Shown in pieces: positions 22,042-32,143 of a stretch of 64,000 nucleotides of DNA. The position numbers were made by a program, and so were the translations under genes. The stretch is from Gyromitra esculenta (Eukaryota > Ascomycota > Pezizomycetes > Pezizales > Discinaceae): NCBI GenBank assembly GCA_038503075.1, contig JBCAML010000001.1, positions 3,348,001 to 3,412,000 of the forward strand, in the 5' to 3' direction. Numbering within the stretch: position 1 is the first letter of the stretch; each line of letters opens with the position of its first letter. The notes under the pieces are model-generated. The model did no database searches and was not told the origin of the DNA. It saw only the letters and a program-made list of their open reading frames with translations.

Positions 22042-24299
22042 CCCTTCGTCCGTAGCAACGCTATAGCTGGCCTGTGCAGGCCAGAAAAAAAACTCAACCA
22101 CTCCGAGCTCCACAACAAATCGGTTTCAGGAGTCAACAAATTGGGAGAGTGACATGTAGTGGATATAGAATAATAAAAAATCGCTCTGTAATTTTTTTCT
22201 GGCTTCTAGCACTATAAAGACTCACTTCCAGAACCCGTGGTTTTACTATGGGAAATCAACCACCCTACTACAGCAAGCATTTTCTCTTCAATATGGCAGG
22301 CCCTACCCTCCGCCCGCGATCTACAAACATTAGCTACTATATTCCTTTCTCTGACCCAACTTCATCCCTCAAGTCATGCAAAAAGCCCATTCTCATGTCT
22401 CACAAATTCGGAGTCACGAAATCTCACTCACCCCCCAAAAAGCGTCGATCAACCACAAAGCCTCACTCAAATCTACAATTTACCCTCCCTAAATGCCCAT
22501 ATTTTTCGCCATTTGTGCATTCCCAATCTCTACACAAGGCACAGAATCAACTGCCGCGCTCTTTGCTTTGTCAGGATGTGATTGGACCACGTCATATCTT
22601 TGATCTGTTTTTTTCCGGACCAATTCTCAAGCTCATGACACGCAATACCAATAAATATGCCAAATACAAACGGGAAAATGCCCCTGTAGCAGAAGTGTTA
22701 GGAGGCCATGCATGGAAACCTGTTACTGCTGGTGAGCTTAGCTGCTGGTTTGGTATTTTGATTTACATGGGCTTGGTGAGAGAGCCAGCATTGGCAGACT
22801 ACTGGAGGGGTGAACATGACCCATTATGGCCCTGCCACGACGTTTGCGACTACATGAGCCAAACCCGATTTGAAGAAATCAAAAGCTATTTTCACATTGC
22901 TGATATCAATACCCCTAAAATATCACCATGTGGTCGACGTCTTTGGCATAACAAAGTAGATCCTTTGCTTGATCAGCTGCGACATGCTTCTCAAACATAT
23001 CGCATACCGGAATCCAATGTTACTATTGATGAGGCTATGATGCGCTTTGTTGGACGCTCAGTAGATATTTGCAGGATGCCTGGAAAGCCAATTGAAGTTG
23101 GATACAAATTTCATTGTCTTGCTGACCATGGTTACATCTGGGACTTTTGGCCGCATTCTGGTACCAAAGATGGATACGATCCATTACCTCCTGATGCAAC
23201 TCAACCTTCAATTGGTGGTTTGACACCTACTGGAGCTATGTGCTTACACCTGGCAAAGCAATTGCCCTACACCTCGCATGCATTCAATATTTTCACTGAC
23301 AATTATTACACCACACTGGATTTACTCTCAAATCTTCGTGCTGCAGGAATTGGTGGATGTGGAATAACCAGAAAAGATCGCACTGGATATCCTGAAGAGT
23401 TGAAGATTCCCGTCAATGCACAAACCAAAGTAGAGTACCATTTTACTAGTGGAGCTGTTAATCGTGAACGGGGGGTGGGTACTTTATTGTGGTTTGATAA
23501 TGCGCCAGTATCAATTATGACTACAATTCATATTCTTGCTGGTAGGCGTGGAATTATGGACATAATACGAACTAAACCAACTCGATCTAATCCTTCCGCT
23601 GCACAAGAGCATTTTGGAGCTACACCACAGTTAGTTCTACCCATACCTACCTGCGTGGTAGATTACAACAAAAATAAAGTTGGCGTGGATGTTGCAGATC
23701 AGTACCAGTGCTACTACTCCACTCAACTCATTACTTTTCGCAATTGGTTTCCTATTTTTTTTGGGTACTGGACACGGCTATCATCAACAGTTTTCTTATT
23801 TACTGTGATTTATCAGTGCAGCATTATCGAGGTCTTAAACACAAAGATTTTCGCATGCAGATTGCTAGGGAGCTAATAATGAAAGGGACCCAGCTTGGAC
23901 AGCCAAAACTCACTGACACATTAAAGTCACAAAAACCCCGCCAGCATGTTTATCAAGCTGCCACAATTGTTCCCGAACCTTCTACCTGTGTTCAGCATCT
24001 TCCTGTATGTGTACCAGTGGAGGAAAGGCGGGTCTGTCTTTTATGCTGAGAGAGGGAGAGAGAATCAGGTGGATTGTATGATAGTACACATTTACCCAAA
24101 ACTAGGTGGAAGTGCCAGGGTTGTGAGCTGCCTCTATGTCTAAGCTATTCGTGAAATTGCTTCTATGACTATCATAATACTCTGTAATAACTCCTGTATT
24201 TTTTTCTATTTTTTTGTGGCTTGTACATAGGAAACTTTCTTTGCTCGACCCCGTTGCCATGCGCTCGAGATCAGCCCAAAATTGACTACGGACGAAGGG
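22042..24299 (+). mobile_element. piggyBac-type DNA transposon
   Basis: Perfect 14-bp terminal inverted repeats CCCTTCGTCCGTAG (22042-22055) and its complement (24286-24299) bracket a piggyBac-like transposase. Comparison with LTR-B copy 1 gives the empty site GGTATAGTG; here the flanks are GGTAT and ATAGTG, not the TTAA usual for piggyBac. Confidence 0.8.
22248..24152 (+). pseudogene. piggyBac-type transposase (DDE_Tnp_1_7), frameshifted
   Basis: The first frame (22248-23876) covers the N-terminus and catalytic domain. The three family aspartates are visible in VTIDEAMMRF, FTDNYYTT and VVDYNKNKVGVDVADQ. At a run of seven or eight T near 23758 the reading switches to another frame (FWVLDTAIINSFLIYCD), and a TGA at about 24046 interrupts the C-terminal Cys-rich domain (CLLC ... 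WKCQGCELPLC), which otherwise runs to 24152. It would excise and insert the element without a footprint if intact. The single indel and one TGA suggest a fairly young but dead copy; a sequencing error in the T run cannot be excluded. Confidence 0.85.
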
Positions 24300-24840
24300 A
24301 TAGTGTGGTGTAGAGGCGCTAACTACTATGACAACATGAAACCACTTTGCCTTATATCCATACCCGATATCCCATTGAGTTCCCTGGCCCCGATCCACGA
24401 TTCTCCGAGCAGTATGCATGTCGGTAACACGGGAGTTACGTATTCGTCTTCATTGCGTTCGTCTCTTCAAGACGATCATTTTGCCTATCCGAATCGTCGC
24501 GTAGCATTGCGTTCCCTTATTTTTGTCAGTCTGTAACTCCGCCAGTTTTGGTCAGATTCGCAATCCGTTTGAACCACAGCAAAGCCAGACACTTCCCCTA
24601 CATACCCTCCGGGTCTCATGCCGCCAGACGGTTTTGCGTGACGGCCTAGGGGTTACTTTTGCTCTCTGGGACAGGTCTTTTCTGGTGCTGTTCCCCCTTC
24701 TCCAAATACTATACCTGCTGGAAGGATTGGAGGCAGGGTAACAGGCACCAGTCCCAATCCGGAAGGTGCTAAAGTAGGGTAACTCCAAAGATTGGGTAAC
24801 TCCAGGGCCAGGAACTCCTTCAAAAGGTACAGGTATAACA

Positions 24841-25132
24841 GAGACAATAAGGAACATAACACTCAAGGTCACTTCAGATGCTCCTCTATCGCAAAAGCAG
24901 CTGTTTCTCTCCTAGCTGCTGCAAGCATAGCCACACAAACCTCTTTACCTTCCCCAATGCAATGCTTCAACAGAATTTCCACTGAACCAGTTTCCCCACC
25001 TGAATCAAATCCCCATTCCATCCACAACATTCCCCCTGGGTTCCCGAGACCATGCATGATTCCGGCAGCAGCAGTAATGAAATCTACCGACGATGAAGAT
25101 TTCCCATTCCCAAGCTGGCTAAATGATGAGGT
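24841..25132. other. Short repeat-derived spacer
   Basis: One frame is open (STDDEDFPFPSWLNDE at its end) but no domain is recognised; it may be a retroelement fragment cut by LTR-B on the left and a LINE tail on the right. Confidence 0.35.
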
Positions 25133-25681
25133 TTTTTTTTTTTTGTTTAAATCATTTGATTATTGTTTCTAGGTACAAAACCGCTTATGCAACACGAAGA
25201 TTATGAAGTCAAAAAACCTATCCCCACCACATAAACACCCTTATCCACCTGGGTAACAAGAGAGAACACAAAGGAAAAGCAAACCATGTACTTCCAACAG
25301 AACAAGACGATGTTCCTGCGATAAACGACTTAACGGTGCAGGGAAAATTAACAGCGAATGCCTATGAGAGTAAAGAGACCTGTAACCAACAACCAAAAAA
25401 CAATGAGAAACAGTAGAGGAGAGTCCACAGTAAAGCTGCAATGGAAGTAAAGAGTAGCCAGGAGAAAATTCCAATCAAAGTTAGTTGGGGTTGAACAGGT
25501 ATAAGTAAAGTGACTTTTTAAAGGTCCATCTGATCATCTGCCGGAGGGGGCGCTAAAGCCTTAGAAGGGCATGATGGGCAGCTGTTCAGGTGTGACTCAT
25601 GGGGTCCGTCACAGTTGACACACTTAACAAGAGTGTGAGAGCAGGGGCGGCCTTTGATTGAGCAAGTGAGGGTGGGGCAGG
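25133..25681 (-). mobile_element. ORF1-only LINE derivative, 5'-truncated copy (beta)
   Basis: On the minus strand it reads from the last zinc cluster of ORF1 (CVNCDGPHESHLNSC) to the stop near 25519, then the same 3' UTR as copy alpha, ending in an A run (T run at 25133). Again no ORF2 sequence separates ORF1 from the tail. It abuts copy gamma at 25682 and a clear target duplication is not seen. Confidence 0.75.
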
Positions 25682-27047
25682 TTTTTGTTTTTTTTGTTTA
25701 AATCATTTGATTATTGTTTCTAGGTACAAAACCGCTTATGCAACACGAAGGTTATGAAGTCAAAACACCTATCCCCAGCAGTAACCATCCACACCCCAGG
25801 ATAACAAAGGAAAGAGACAAAAGAAAATAAGTAAACCAAACCTATAGGCGGGCCTATAGGGAAGTGACCCCAATGATCATAACAATGATCCCGCAAATAA
25901 ATGACTTTAATAAGTAAGGAGATGTAGCAATTTAAGTACTAAAAAGTAAGGAAAAAAAAGATGAAGAAACAGAAGCTGCAGAAGATAGTTGATCCGAGGT
26001 TCCAGTGAGTGATAGGGGGTACCAGGTATTCCACTTAGGTGGGTAGCCAGTCGTGGTGTGGCGGATATAGTTGACGATCGGTTGCAATTGTATAGGGTTG
26101 TTCCAGATGTCCTCAATAGAGATTAGGTCAGGGATGAACTTATCTCTGGCTTCTGCCCTAGCGGGGCAGCGGAGGATGGCATGCTCAAGGTCTTCGTCTT
26201 CCTCTTGGCATCTGGGGCAGCGTTTGGAGAGGCCCTGGGAGTGCCAGGACTGGTGTGCGGTGAGGTAGCTTTTGTGGGCCAGGAATTGGTGTAGTCTCCC
26301 ACTCATAAATCGATCTAATCTCATGAAGGTTGGTGCAACGGTGGAGAGAGGGGTGGTGTAGTAGCTGGGTGGGGGGCATGAAGTAGCCCAAAGAGTCATG
26401 GTAAGGTCATAGACCATCTCTGGAGTGATGATGGGTGGTTCAGAGGAGGGTGTGAGGTTGCCTTGTAGTGCGTTGTTGATCATAACACACAGTTGGTCAA
26501 TTGGGAGTGGCTTGTTGGTTTTGGCTTTGGATGTCCATGTTTTCAGATTTGTTGAGATGCCTAGGAGTAGGTGGCGATGTGATGGTGCTCTGAAGGGGTC
26601 CTGAAGTGGGAAATTACTGGGGAACCTGCCTGAGACGGAATTGTGATGTGGTGATGCAGCCATGCTGCGAATGGCAAATCGGAGACGGTATTTGTAGCAA
26701 AGTACATTGATTGCAAGCAAGGCCGCGTTGGGACATAGGGTGAGTGAGTTGGTTGATGTGAAGCAGTTGGTGACCCAGCGGAGTACTTTGTCCCAAAGGC
26801 GTTGGAGAAGGGTGAGGGAGGAGTTGCTGGGTGTGAAGACAGCAGAGCCATAGAGCATTGTGGGGAGGATGACAGCCTGGGCCAGTCTTCTGTTATTGTA
26901 TGAGGTGAGTCCTGTTCCAGCTGGAGACAGGCAGCGGAGCAGGAGGAATGTTTTGTTAGCTTTCAAAAAGCGTTGTTTGAAATGATGGAATGGTGACAAA
27001 TTGGCATCAAACCAAAGGCCAATCCATTTGACGACTTTGAGAGGGAA
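25682..27047 (-). mobile_element. 5'-truncated LINE with ORF2 C-terminus (gamma)
   Basis: Minus-strand frame 26999-25932, extending in sense to about 27045, is the C-terminal part of a non-LTR retrotransposon ORF2. It has the post-reverse-transcriptase region (RRLAQAVILPTMLYGSAVF) and the terminal zinc knuckle CPRCQEEDEDLEHAILRC. The 3' tail (25682-25775) is nearly identical to that of the ORF1-only copies over its last 90 or so bases, then differs. This is the likely autonomous relative supplying the recognised 3' end. Confidence 0.8.
25932..26999 (-). pseudogene. LINE ORF2 C-terminal fragment
   Basis: 355 codons open to the natural stop. It lacks the endonuclease and the catalytic reverse transcriptase motifs because the copy is 5'-truncated. 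The Cys/His motif near residue 285 is CX2CX8HX4C, characteristic of many LINE ORF2 ends. Confidence 0.75.
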
Positions 27048-27063
27048 TGTGCAAACTATGGGT

Positions 27064-29080
27064 TTTTTTTTTTGTTTTTGTTTAAATCATTTGATTATTG
27101 TTTCTAGGTACAAAACCGCTTATGCAACACAAAGGTTATGAAGTCAAAAAACCTATCCCCATCAAGTAGACACCCTTATCCACCTGGGTAACAAAAGAGA
27201 TCACAAAAGAGAAATGAACAAGGTACTTCCAAAAGAACAAGACGATGTTCCTGTGATATAACGACTTAAAGGTGCAGGGAAAGTTGACAGCATATGCCTA
27301 TGCGAGTAAAGAGACTTGCAGCCAACAACCGAAAAACAATGAGAAACCATAGAAGAAAGTCCATAGTAAAGCCACAAAGGAAGCAGAGAGTAGCCAGAAA
27401 ATATTTTCAATCAAAGTTAGTAGGGGTTGGGAAAGTATTGGTGAAGCGACCTAAAGGTCCATCTGGTCATCTGCTGGAGGGGGCGGTGAGGCCTTTGAAG
27501 GGCGTGATGGGCAGCTGTTCAGGTGTGACTCATGGGGTCCGTCACAGTTGACACACTTAACAAGAGTGTGAGAGCAGGGGCGGCCTCTAACTGAGCAAGT
27601 GAGGGTGGGGCAGGTATGGGCTGCAGTAGGATGAAGTCCAACACACCAGGGACAGCATGGTTGATTGGGGCATTTGTTTGTGTGGTGTCCAAATTTGTGA
27701 CATTGGGAACACTGGGTGGAGGGTCGGAAACAAAGTTTGCGTTCAGCTCGGACAGTGGTGGAAAAAGCAGAAAGGCGTATGCGATTAGCGATCTCATTAG
27801 CTTTGGGGCTAGAGAGTGTTATGACAATGGAGGAAATTGTTTTTCCTCTTCGTTTTTCTGGTAGGGTGAGCCACCTTGGAGGTGTGTCCATGGTGAGGCC
27901 GGGGTTGAAGTTGCAGAGCTCTTGCTGAATGGCAGCGGGCTCCATTGAAGTGGGAATACCATGTACAACAAGTTGGTGCAATGGTTCGTCAAGGTGTAGG
28001 GAGCGAGCTCCTGGGATGATGTGGAGAAATTGACCAACTTTCCTGTAATGGGTGTTGGCAAACATATTGTTCATGACCGTCAATGACACATTCTGGGAAT
28101 GTGTGTCTATTGCCACAGACTGGATGGTGATGGAACCAATGGCAGAGTTGAGTTTATCTCTGAGTTCCGTGGGTGACCCTTGAGAAAGGGGAGAGCCGTC
28201 GCGTTTGATAATCAAACGGCGTGCGCGCATGGTGGGAGTGATGGTGAGGGGGGAGACCTGAGTCTTAGGGGCAGGTGCAGAGGCAGCCTGTTTGGTCTTT
28301 GCTGGTTGGGGTTTTCTCTTGGGTTTGCTGGCCGCCACCTGAGCCCATTGCAGGGGCATTGGGACAGGAGGGGGTGCTTGGGTAGCAATAGCAGGAGCAG
28401 GAGGAAGAGGAGCACCAGGTGCAGGTGGTTCTGGAGGCGCTGTCTTCCCTACTGTGAGCAGTAGGTGGTCACGCTCTAGTTTGCTCAAAGTCGGAGACTC
28501 TGGAAACATGTCTGGGAGAGGTGCAGGAGCTGGTTTGCTTGCTGCTTCCTTGAGGGTGGTGACTTCGCCTTGTAGATGCTGTATCATGTCAAGGAGTTTT
28601 TGGAAGTGGAGGAGGTTGATCTTGTCGGCTCTGGCTAGAGCGTTGCAAACATCAAACCCAAAGGCTGGCTCACTGCCTAGGTGAGTGGTAATGGCCTCCC
28701 CTGGTTTATTCCAGAGGCCCGCCCAGTGGGTTGGCTTTCCAAAAACAGGAGGGGATGGGGGAGAGGTGTCAGCTCTCTGTCTTTTCGATGGTGAGGGGGT
28801 TCTTGGTTCCACCGCAGATGAAGAGGAGGAGGCAACGAATGGGTTTGGAGTTCCCTCAACCTGATGATGGGGGAAGATGGGTGTGAACATGTTGCCTTTA
28901 CCTTTGGGAGGCATTACGACCGTGGGTTGTTGTGTAAACGATGATCCAAATTGTTTGTAAAAGAGGGGTAATGGAATGAAGCCGAAGTGCTAAAGACTTT
29001 TGGCTGTGTGTAACGCTGTTGCAACGCAAAAGGTGGTGTTGAACTTTCAATCGAAGAGGTTGTAGTGGGGATGGAGGATG
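27064..29080 (-). mobile_element. Apparently full-length ORF1-only LINE derivative (delta)
   Basis: Flanked by the 16-bp direct repeat TGTGCAAACTATGGGT (27048-27063 and 29081-29096), which lies in a gypsy integrase frame, so both boundaries are certain. From 29080 leftwards: about 165 bp of 5' UTR, an intact 487-codon ORF1, about 385 bp of 3' UTR, and an A-rich end. Total about 2.0 kb with no ORF2. It shares the terminal 90 bp with LINE gamma, as needed if the LINE's reverse transcriptase acts in trans. Confidence 0.85.
27451..28914 (-). CDS. Intact LINE ORF1 (gag-like RNA-binding protein)
   Basis: 487 residues from ATG at 28914 to a TAG. The N-terminus is Ser/Pro-rich; residues around 90-130 could form a short coiled coil (HFQKLLDMIQHLQGEVTTLK). 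A long Pro/Ala-rich linker with a KPKRKPQPAKTK basic patch precedes an RRM-like fold (GSITIQSVAID to LVVHGIPTSM). The C-terminus has a CCHC knuckle from residue 402 (CSQCHKFGHHTNKC) and further Cys/His clusters. Such proteins coat LINE RNA. Here it is the only protein of its element, so any retrotransposition needs ORF2 from elsewhere. Uninterrupted coding in a region where every gypsy pol is broken points to a recent insertion. Confidence 0.8.
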   Translation of the reverse strand: MPPKGKGNMFTPIFPHHQVEGTPNPFVASSSSSAVEPRTPSPSKRQRADTSPPSPPVFGKPTHWAGLWNKPGEAITTHLGSEPAFGFDVCNALARADKINLLHFQKLLDMIQHLQGEVTTLKEAASKPAPAPLPDMFPESPTLSKLERDHLLLTVGKTAPPEPPAPGAPLPPAPAIATQAPPPVPMPLQWAQVAASKPKRKPQPAKTKQAASAPAPKTQVSPLTITPTMRARRLIIKRDGSPLSQGSPTELRDKLNSAIGSITIQSVAIDTHSQNVSLTVMNNMFANTHYRKVGQFLHIIPGARSLHLDEPLHQLVVHGIPTSMEPAAIQQELCNFNPGLTMDTPPRWLTLPEKRRGKTISSIVITLSSPKANEIANRIRLSAFSTTVRAERKLCFRPSTQCSQCHKFGHHTNKCPNQPCCPWCVGLHPTAAHTCPTLTCSVRGRPCSHTLVKCVNCDGPHESHLNSCPSRPSKASPPPPADDQMDL

Positions 29081-29737
29081 TGTGCAAACTATGGGTATGA
29101 ACCGAGAACCAATTGGCCAAATTCAAAGCCAAGTGCAGAATGGGATAATCTAACGAGTCAGAATAAGCTATCTCAATGGGAAGCCATTTGGCACATCATG
29201 CAGGAGAACCTGGGGAAGGCAAGAATCAGGATGGCCCGCTGGCATGATGTCAATCGCCAAAAGGGACCAGAATTCAAGCCTGGCGATGAAGTGATGCTTG
29301 ACAGGCACAATGTGCAAACAAAGCAACCTATGAAGAAGCTGGACCATAAGAAGTTTGGGCCCTTTAAGGTCAAGAGAGCTATTGGCAAACGAGCATACGA
29401 GCTTGTTCTACCACCGTTGATGAAGATACATCCGGTATTCCATGTCAGTCTCCTTGAACCATATAGAGCGCCAGCAGATCCAAGCAGAAGAGCACCTCCG
29501 CCGGAGAAAGAGATCATTGAAGGGGAAGAGAATTATGTTGTGAGGGAAGTGGCGGACAGCAGAGTGAATCGCCATAAGAAGAAGGTTGAATACCTGGTAT
29601 TGTGGGACGGATATGACAATGAGGATGCTACTTTGCAGCCATGGGAACATCTCCGATATACTGCTATTGAAGCACTCCGGGACTTCCATAAGAGATACCC
29701 CAAGAAACCTCAGGACAAGAGAGTTGGCGTGGCATAA
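29081..29737 (+). pseudogene. Ty3/gypsy chromovirus pol C-terminus (integrase end and chromodomain)
   Basis: Starts in the integrase CANYGYEPRTNW motif at the LINE target site, then has the GPY-type region (KFGPFKVKRAIGKRAYEL), HPVFHVSLLEPY and a chromodomain (KKKVEYLVLWDGYDNED ... LQPWEHL), ending at the natural stop. Upstream pol is missing beyond the LINE cluster. About 190 bp later comes a polypurine tract and LTR-A, so LTR-A belongs to this chromovirus family. Confidence 0.8.
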
Positions 29738-29910
29738 GGCCTATTTCCTACCGTTCCTGTATTATAAAAGTGTCACAATCATTTCCTTACAAAACCGTTT
29801 AGAGGTATCATTTCCTTTTCGTTGAGACTAGAGGTTTAGACATATAGATATAGAGTAGTACCAGGAGAGTAATAGTTAGAATACATTATAGATCCCAAAG
29901 ACAGGATCTA

Positions 29911-29924
29911 GGAGAGGGAAGTAC
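29911..29924 (+). promoter_or_regulatory. Polypurine tract of the LTR-A chromovirus
   Basis: GGAGAGGGAAGTAC directly abuts the TGTAACGG start of LTR-A, the standard plus-strand priming site layout. It fixes the orientation of all LTR-A copies. Confidence 0.7.
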
Positions 29925-30659
29925 TGTAACGGATCTACAGTACCGTTACCGGCAGTGAAGCATAATAGTACCGGGAAAGCAGGAGGTAGTAAGGATCAAC
30001 ATGAGGGGTGTAGCTACCACATGTTAGAGGATGCCTGCTACCCTGCTGTTCTGATGGAGTGGAACCAGTGAGAATAACATTAGCTGACGAGTCAATGAAA
30101 TATCTCCAGTGATACCAAACACAGGAAGCTCCTGTGGTGGCATTCCCAATCCATCTGTGCATGTACCAGCGGCCCAGAGCCATTGGTGCGGCAATAGGGA
30201 ATCTATTAAGTGCAGGACACCTCACATGCAACAGTAGACTGATCAGCACCAATTCCTGCATCCAGCATAGGCATGGCATGCAGCTGGCGGATCTAGAAAG
30301 TATAACTGGACAGAACAACCGAGGAGTGCCAGAGAGCACCAAAGTGATTATTAGCTGAATCCTGAGGTGCCCCACCCGCAATATCTTGGCATGTTCTCAG
30401 GGTCTTGACAGGCCCCCAGCAGAGTAGAACAGAAAGAGGACGGCCAGTCAGCAGCACTATAAAGATAGTGCATGACCCCGCCACCTGTTGCTCTTCTTCC
30501 CAGTCTCATCAGACAGAATACTACCGAGTAGAGCCCTTAAGATTATTGAGTACTTTGCACAAAAATAGTCTTAACATCTCAACCTGATTTCTAGTATTTG
30601 CAACGGCCGTATTCCTATACCTATACCCACTATAGAGCAGTAGGACTACCCCCGTTACA
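29925..30659 (+). repeat. LTR-A copy 3 (3' LTR of gypsy fragment)
   Basis: 735 bp, TGTAACGG...CCGTTACA, reverse complement of copies at 12810, 19022 and 33030. It follows gypsy pol and the polypurine tract, and is therefore a 3' LTR. Its right end interrupts a LINE ORF1. Confidence 0.9.
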
Positions 30660-32008
30660 GTAGCGGGGACAGAGGATGATGGGACACATCTAATTGGAGG
30701 GTGAGCACACTTTGGTCCTCCTTTGCAGGAGTCGCATTTGTGGTCGTTGGTTACATGGGGACCTGCACACACTGCGCAGGCTGCCGGTGTTTATTTCGGG
30801 CATAGGTCCTGGTGGTGGCCATATATCTGACATTTTCGGCACTGGGTGGAAGGGGAGGAAGAAACATAGTTTGCAATTTGGCATAATCTGTTCAAGATAG
30901 CCAGTTCCCTGAACCCAAGGGTTTCAAGGGTGTATCAAGAAGGAAGGGAGATGACCATTGTAGAGCACTCCTTGGTTCGTCGCTCATCCTGGAGAAGCCA
31001 TTGAGGAATATGAGCAAAAGTAATGTTAGGAATGTGTTGGGTAATGGCATTGGCGAGGGCCTGGCCTTCTTCTTTGCCGGTTCCAATGTAAGTTGGAACA
31101 TTATGGACAAGGAATTGACTCCAGCGACTGTTTACATGGACGGAGGAGGGGGCAAATTTTAAGTCTGCAAGAGCACTAGTGATTTCCATTTCATATTTGA
31201 CAACTTCGCTAGCTGAAATGGAGGGAAAGGTATGAAGCATTATATTGCCTCGCATGGTGTATCTTGTGAAGCAGAGCTTGTGAGTGTCTGGAAGGGCACG
31301 GTTGACGGAGGTGAGGATGGCATCTGTTGTTGCTGAAGGTAGGGCCGGTTCCGAGAGTTCAACAATTAGTTCCCGGTTAACCTTGGTAAACTCTGGTTTG
31401 AAGAGAGTTTCTTTCTTGGCTTTGGGCTTTGGCTTGATTTGAGCTTGGCCTGGGCCTCTGGCTTTTGCAATGTTCGCGTAGGATTTTTGGTTTGGTGGGT
31501 TCAGAGGAGGGGCTGCATTTCTGCTCCCAAGGGTTTGGCCATTTTCCCTTAACTTGGTTATCGTTTCTTGCAAACTGTTGATGGTCTTATCGCTTTGCTT
31601 AATGGAAGTTGTCAGTTGATTGACGGTGGTGGTAAGTCCACCAACCGTAGCCTTTAAGGTGGTGACCTGTTGTTGCAGAGTGGAGATATGTCCGTTGGTT
31701 TCATCGTGGAGGTTTGCCATTTTGCTAAACTCGCTGCAGATAAGCCAACAAAGATAATTGTTTTTGTCGGTGCCTTGGCTCACTTTGGGCATATAGTCAA
31801 TGCCTTCGGTAAATGTGTGTGTGAAGGGGGGCATGGCCAAATCGTCTTTAAAGAGATGGCTTTCTTCAACAGCAATTGAGTCCTTGTCATCGACAATGTC
31901 TTCTGCCATGCTTTCATCAGCGATATCGATAGTATTGGGTGATACAATCAGGTCTTCGTTATAAAGACCAAGCGATCCAAATGCAGGAGTAGCACTAATG
32001 GCAGCCAT
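30660..32008 (-). pseudogene. LINE ORF1 of a second family, 3'-truncated
   Basis: Minus-strand frame from ATG 32008. Residues about 90-145 form a coiled coil (ETNGHISTLQQQVTTLKATV), then a basic linker and an RRM-like region (RELIVELSEPALPSATTDAI). The frame meets a TGA at about 30935 and continues in phase to the knuckle CRKCQIYGHHQDLC (CX2CX4HX4C), a second stop (TAA) and further Cys pairs. LTR-A at 30659 removes the rest and any ORF2. It differs clearly from the 487-residue ORF1, so at least two LINE lineages are present. Confidence 0.75.
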
Positions 32009-32143
32009 GTCTTTGACTGGGGAGCCAGAGCGTTGAGGAGTGGGGAGAGGCCTTGAGAGATTTCTCTTACGGCCAGCCAGTTGCTCTGGTGCGAAGCTGA
32101 ACTGTACACGTTTCAGCGGTCAGGGGGACGGTGATTGAGATTG

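Larger units (their letters stand above)
21634..24840 (-). repeat. LTR-B copy 2 (variant B2, inverted), interrupted by piggyBac
   Basis: Reads TGTAAGACC... to ...GGTATAACA on the plus strand, the reverse complement of copy 1 at 12533-14217, over about 950 bp once the piggyBac at 22042-24299 is removed. The pair therefore forms a long inverted repeat around element D. No matching target duplication was found at its ends. Confidence 0.75.

Noticed and set aside
27451..28914. Intact ORF1 as a domesticated host gene
   Set aside because: Target duplication, LINE tail and sibling copies show it is a mobile-element insertion.
20477..29080. Explaining the ORF1-only copies as one LINE that lost ORF2 locally
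   Set aside because: Three separate copies share the ORF1-to-3' UTR junction and two have independent target duplications.
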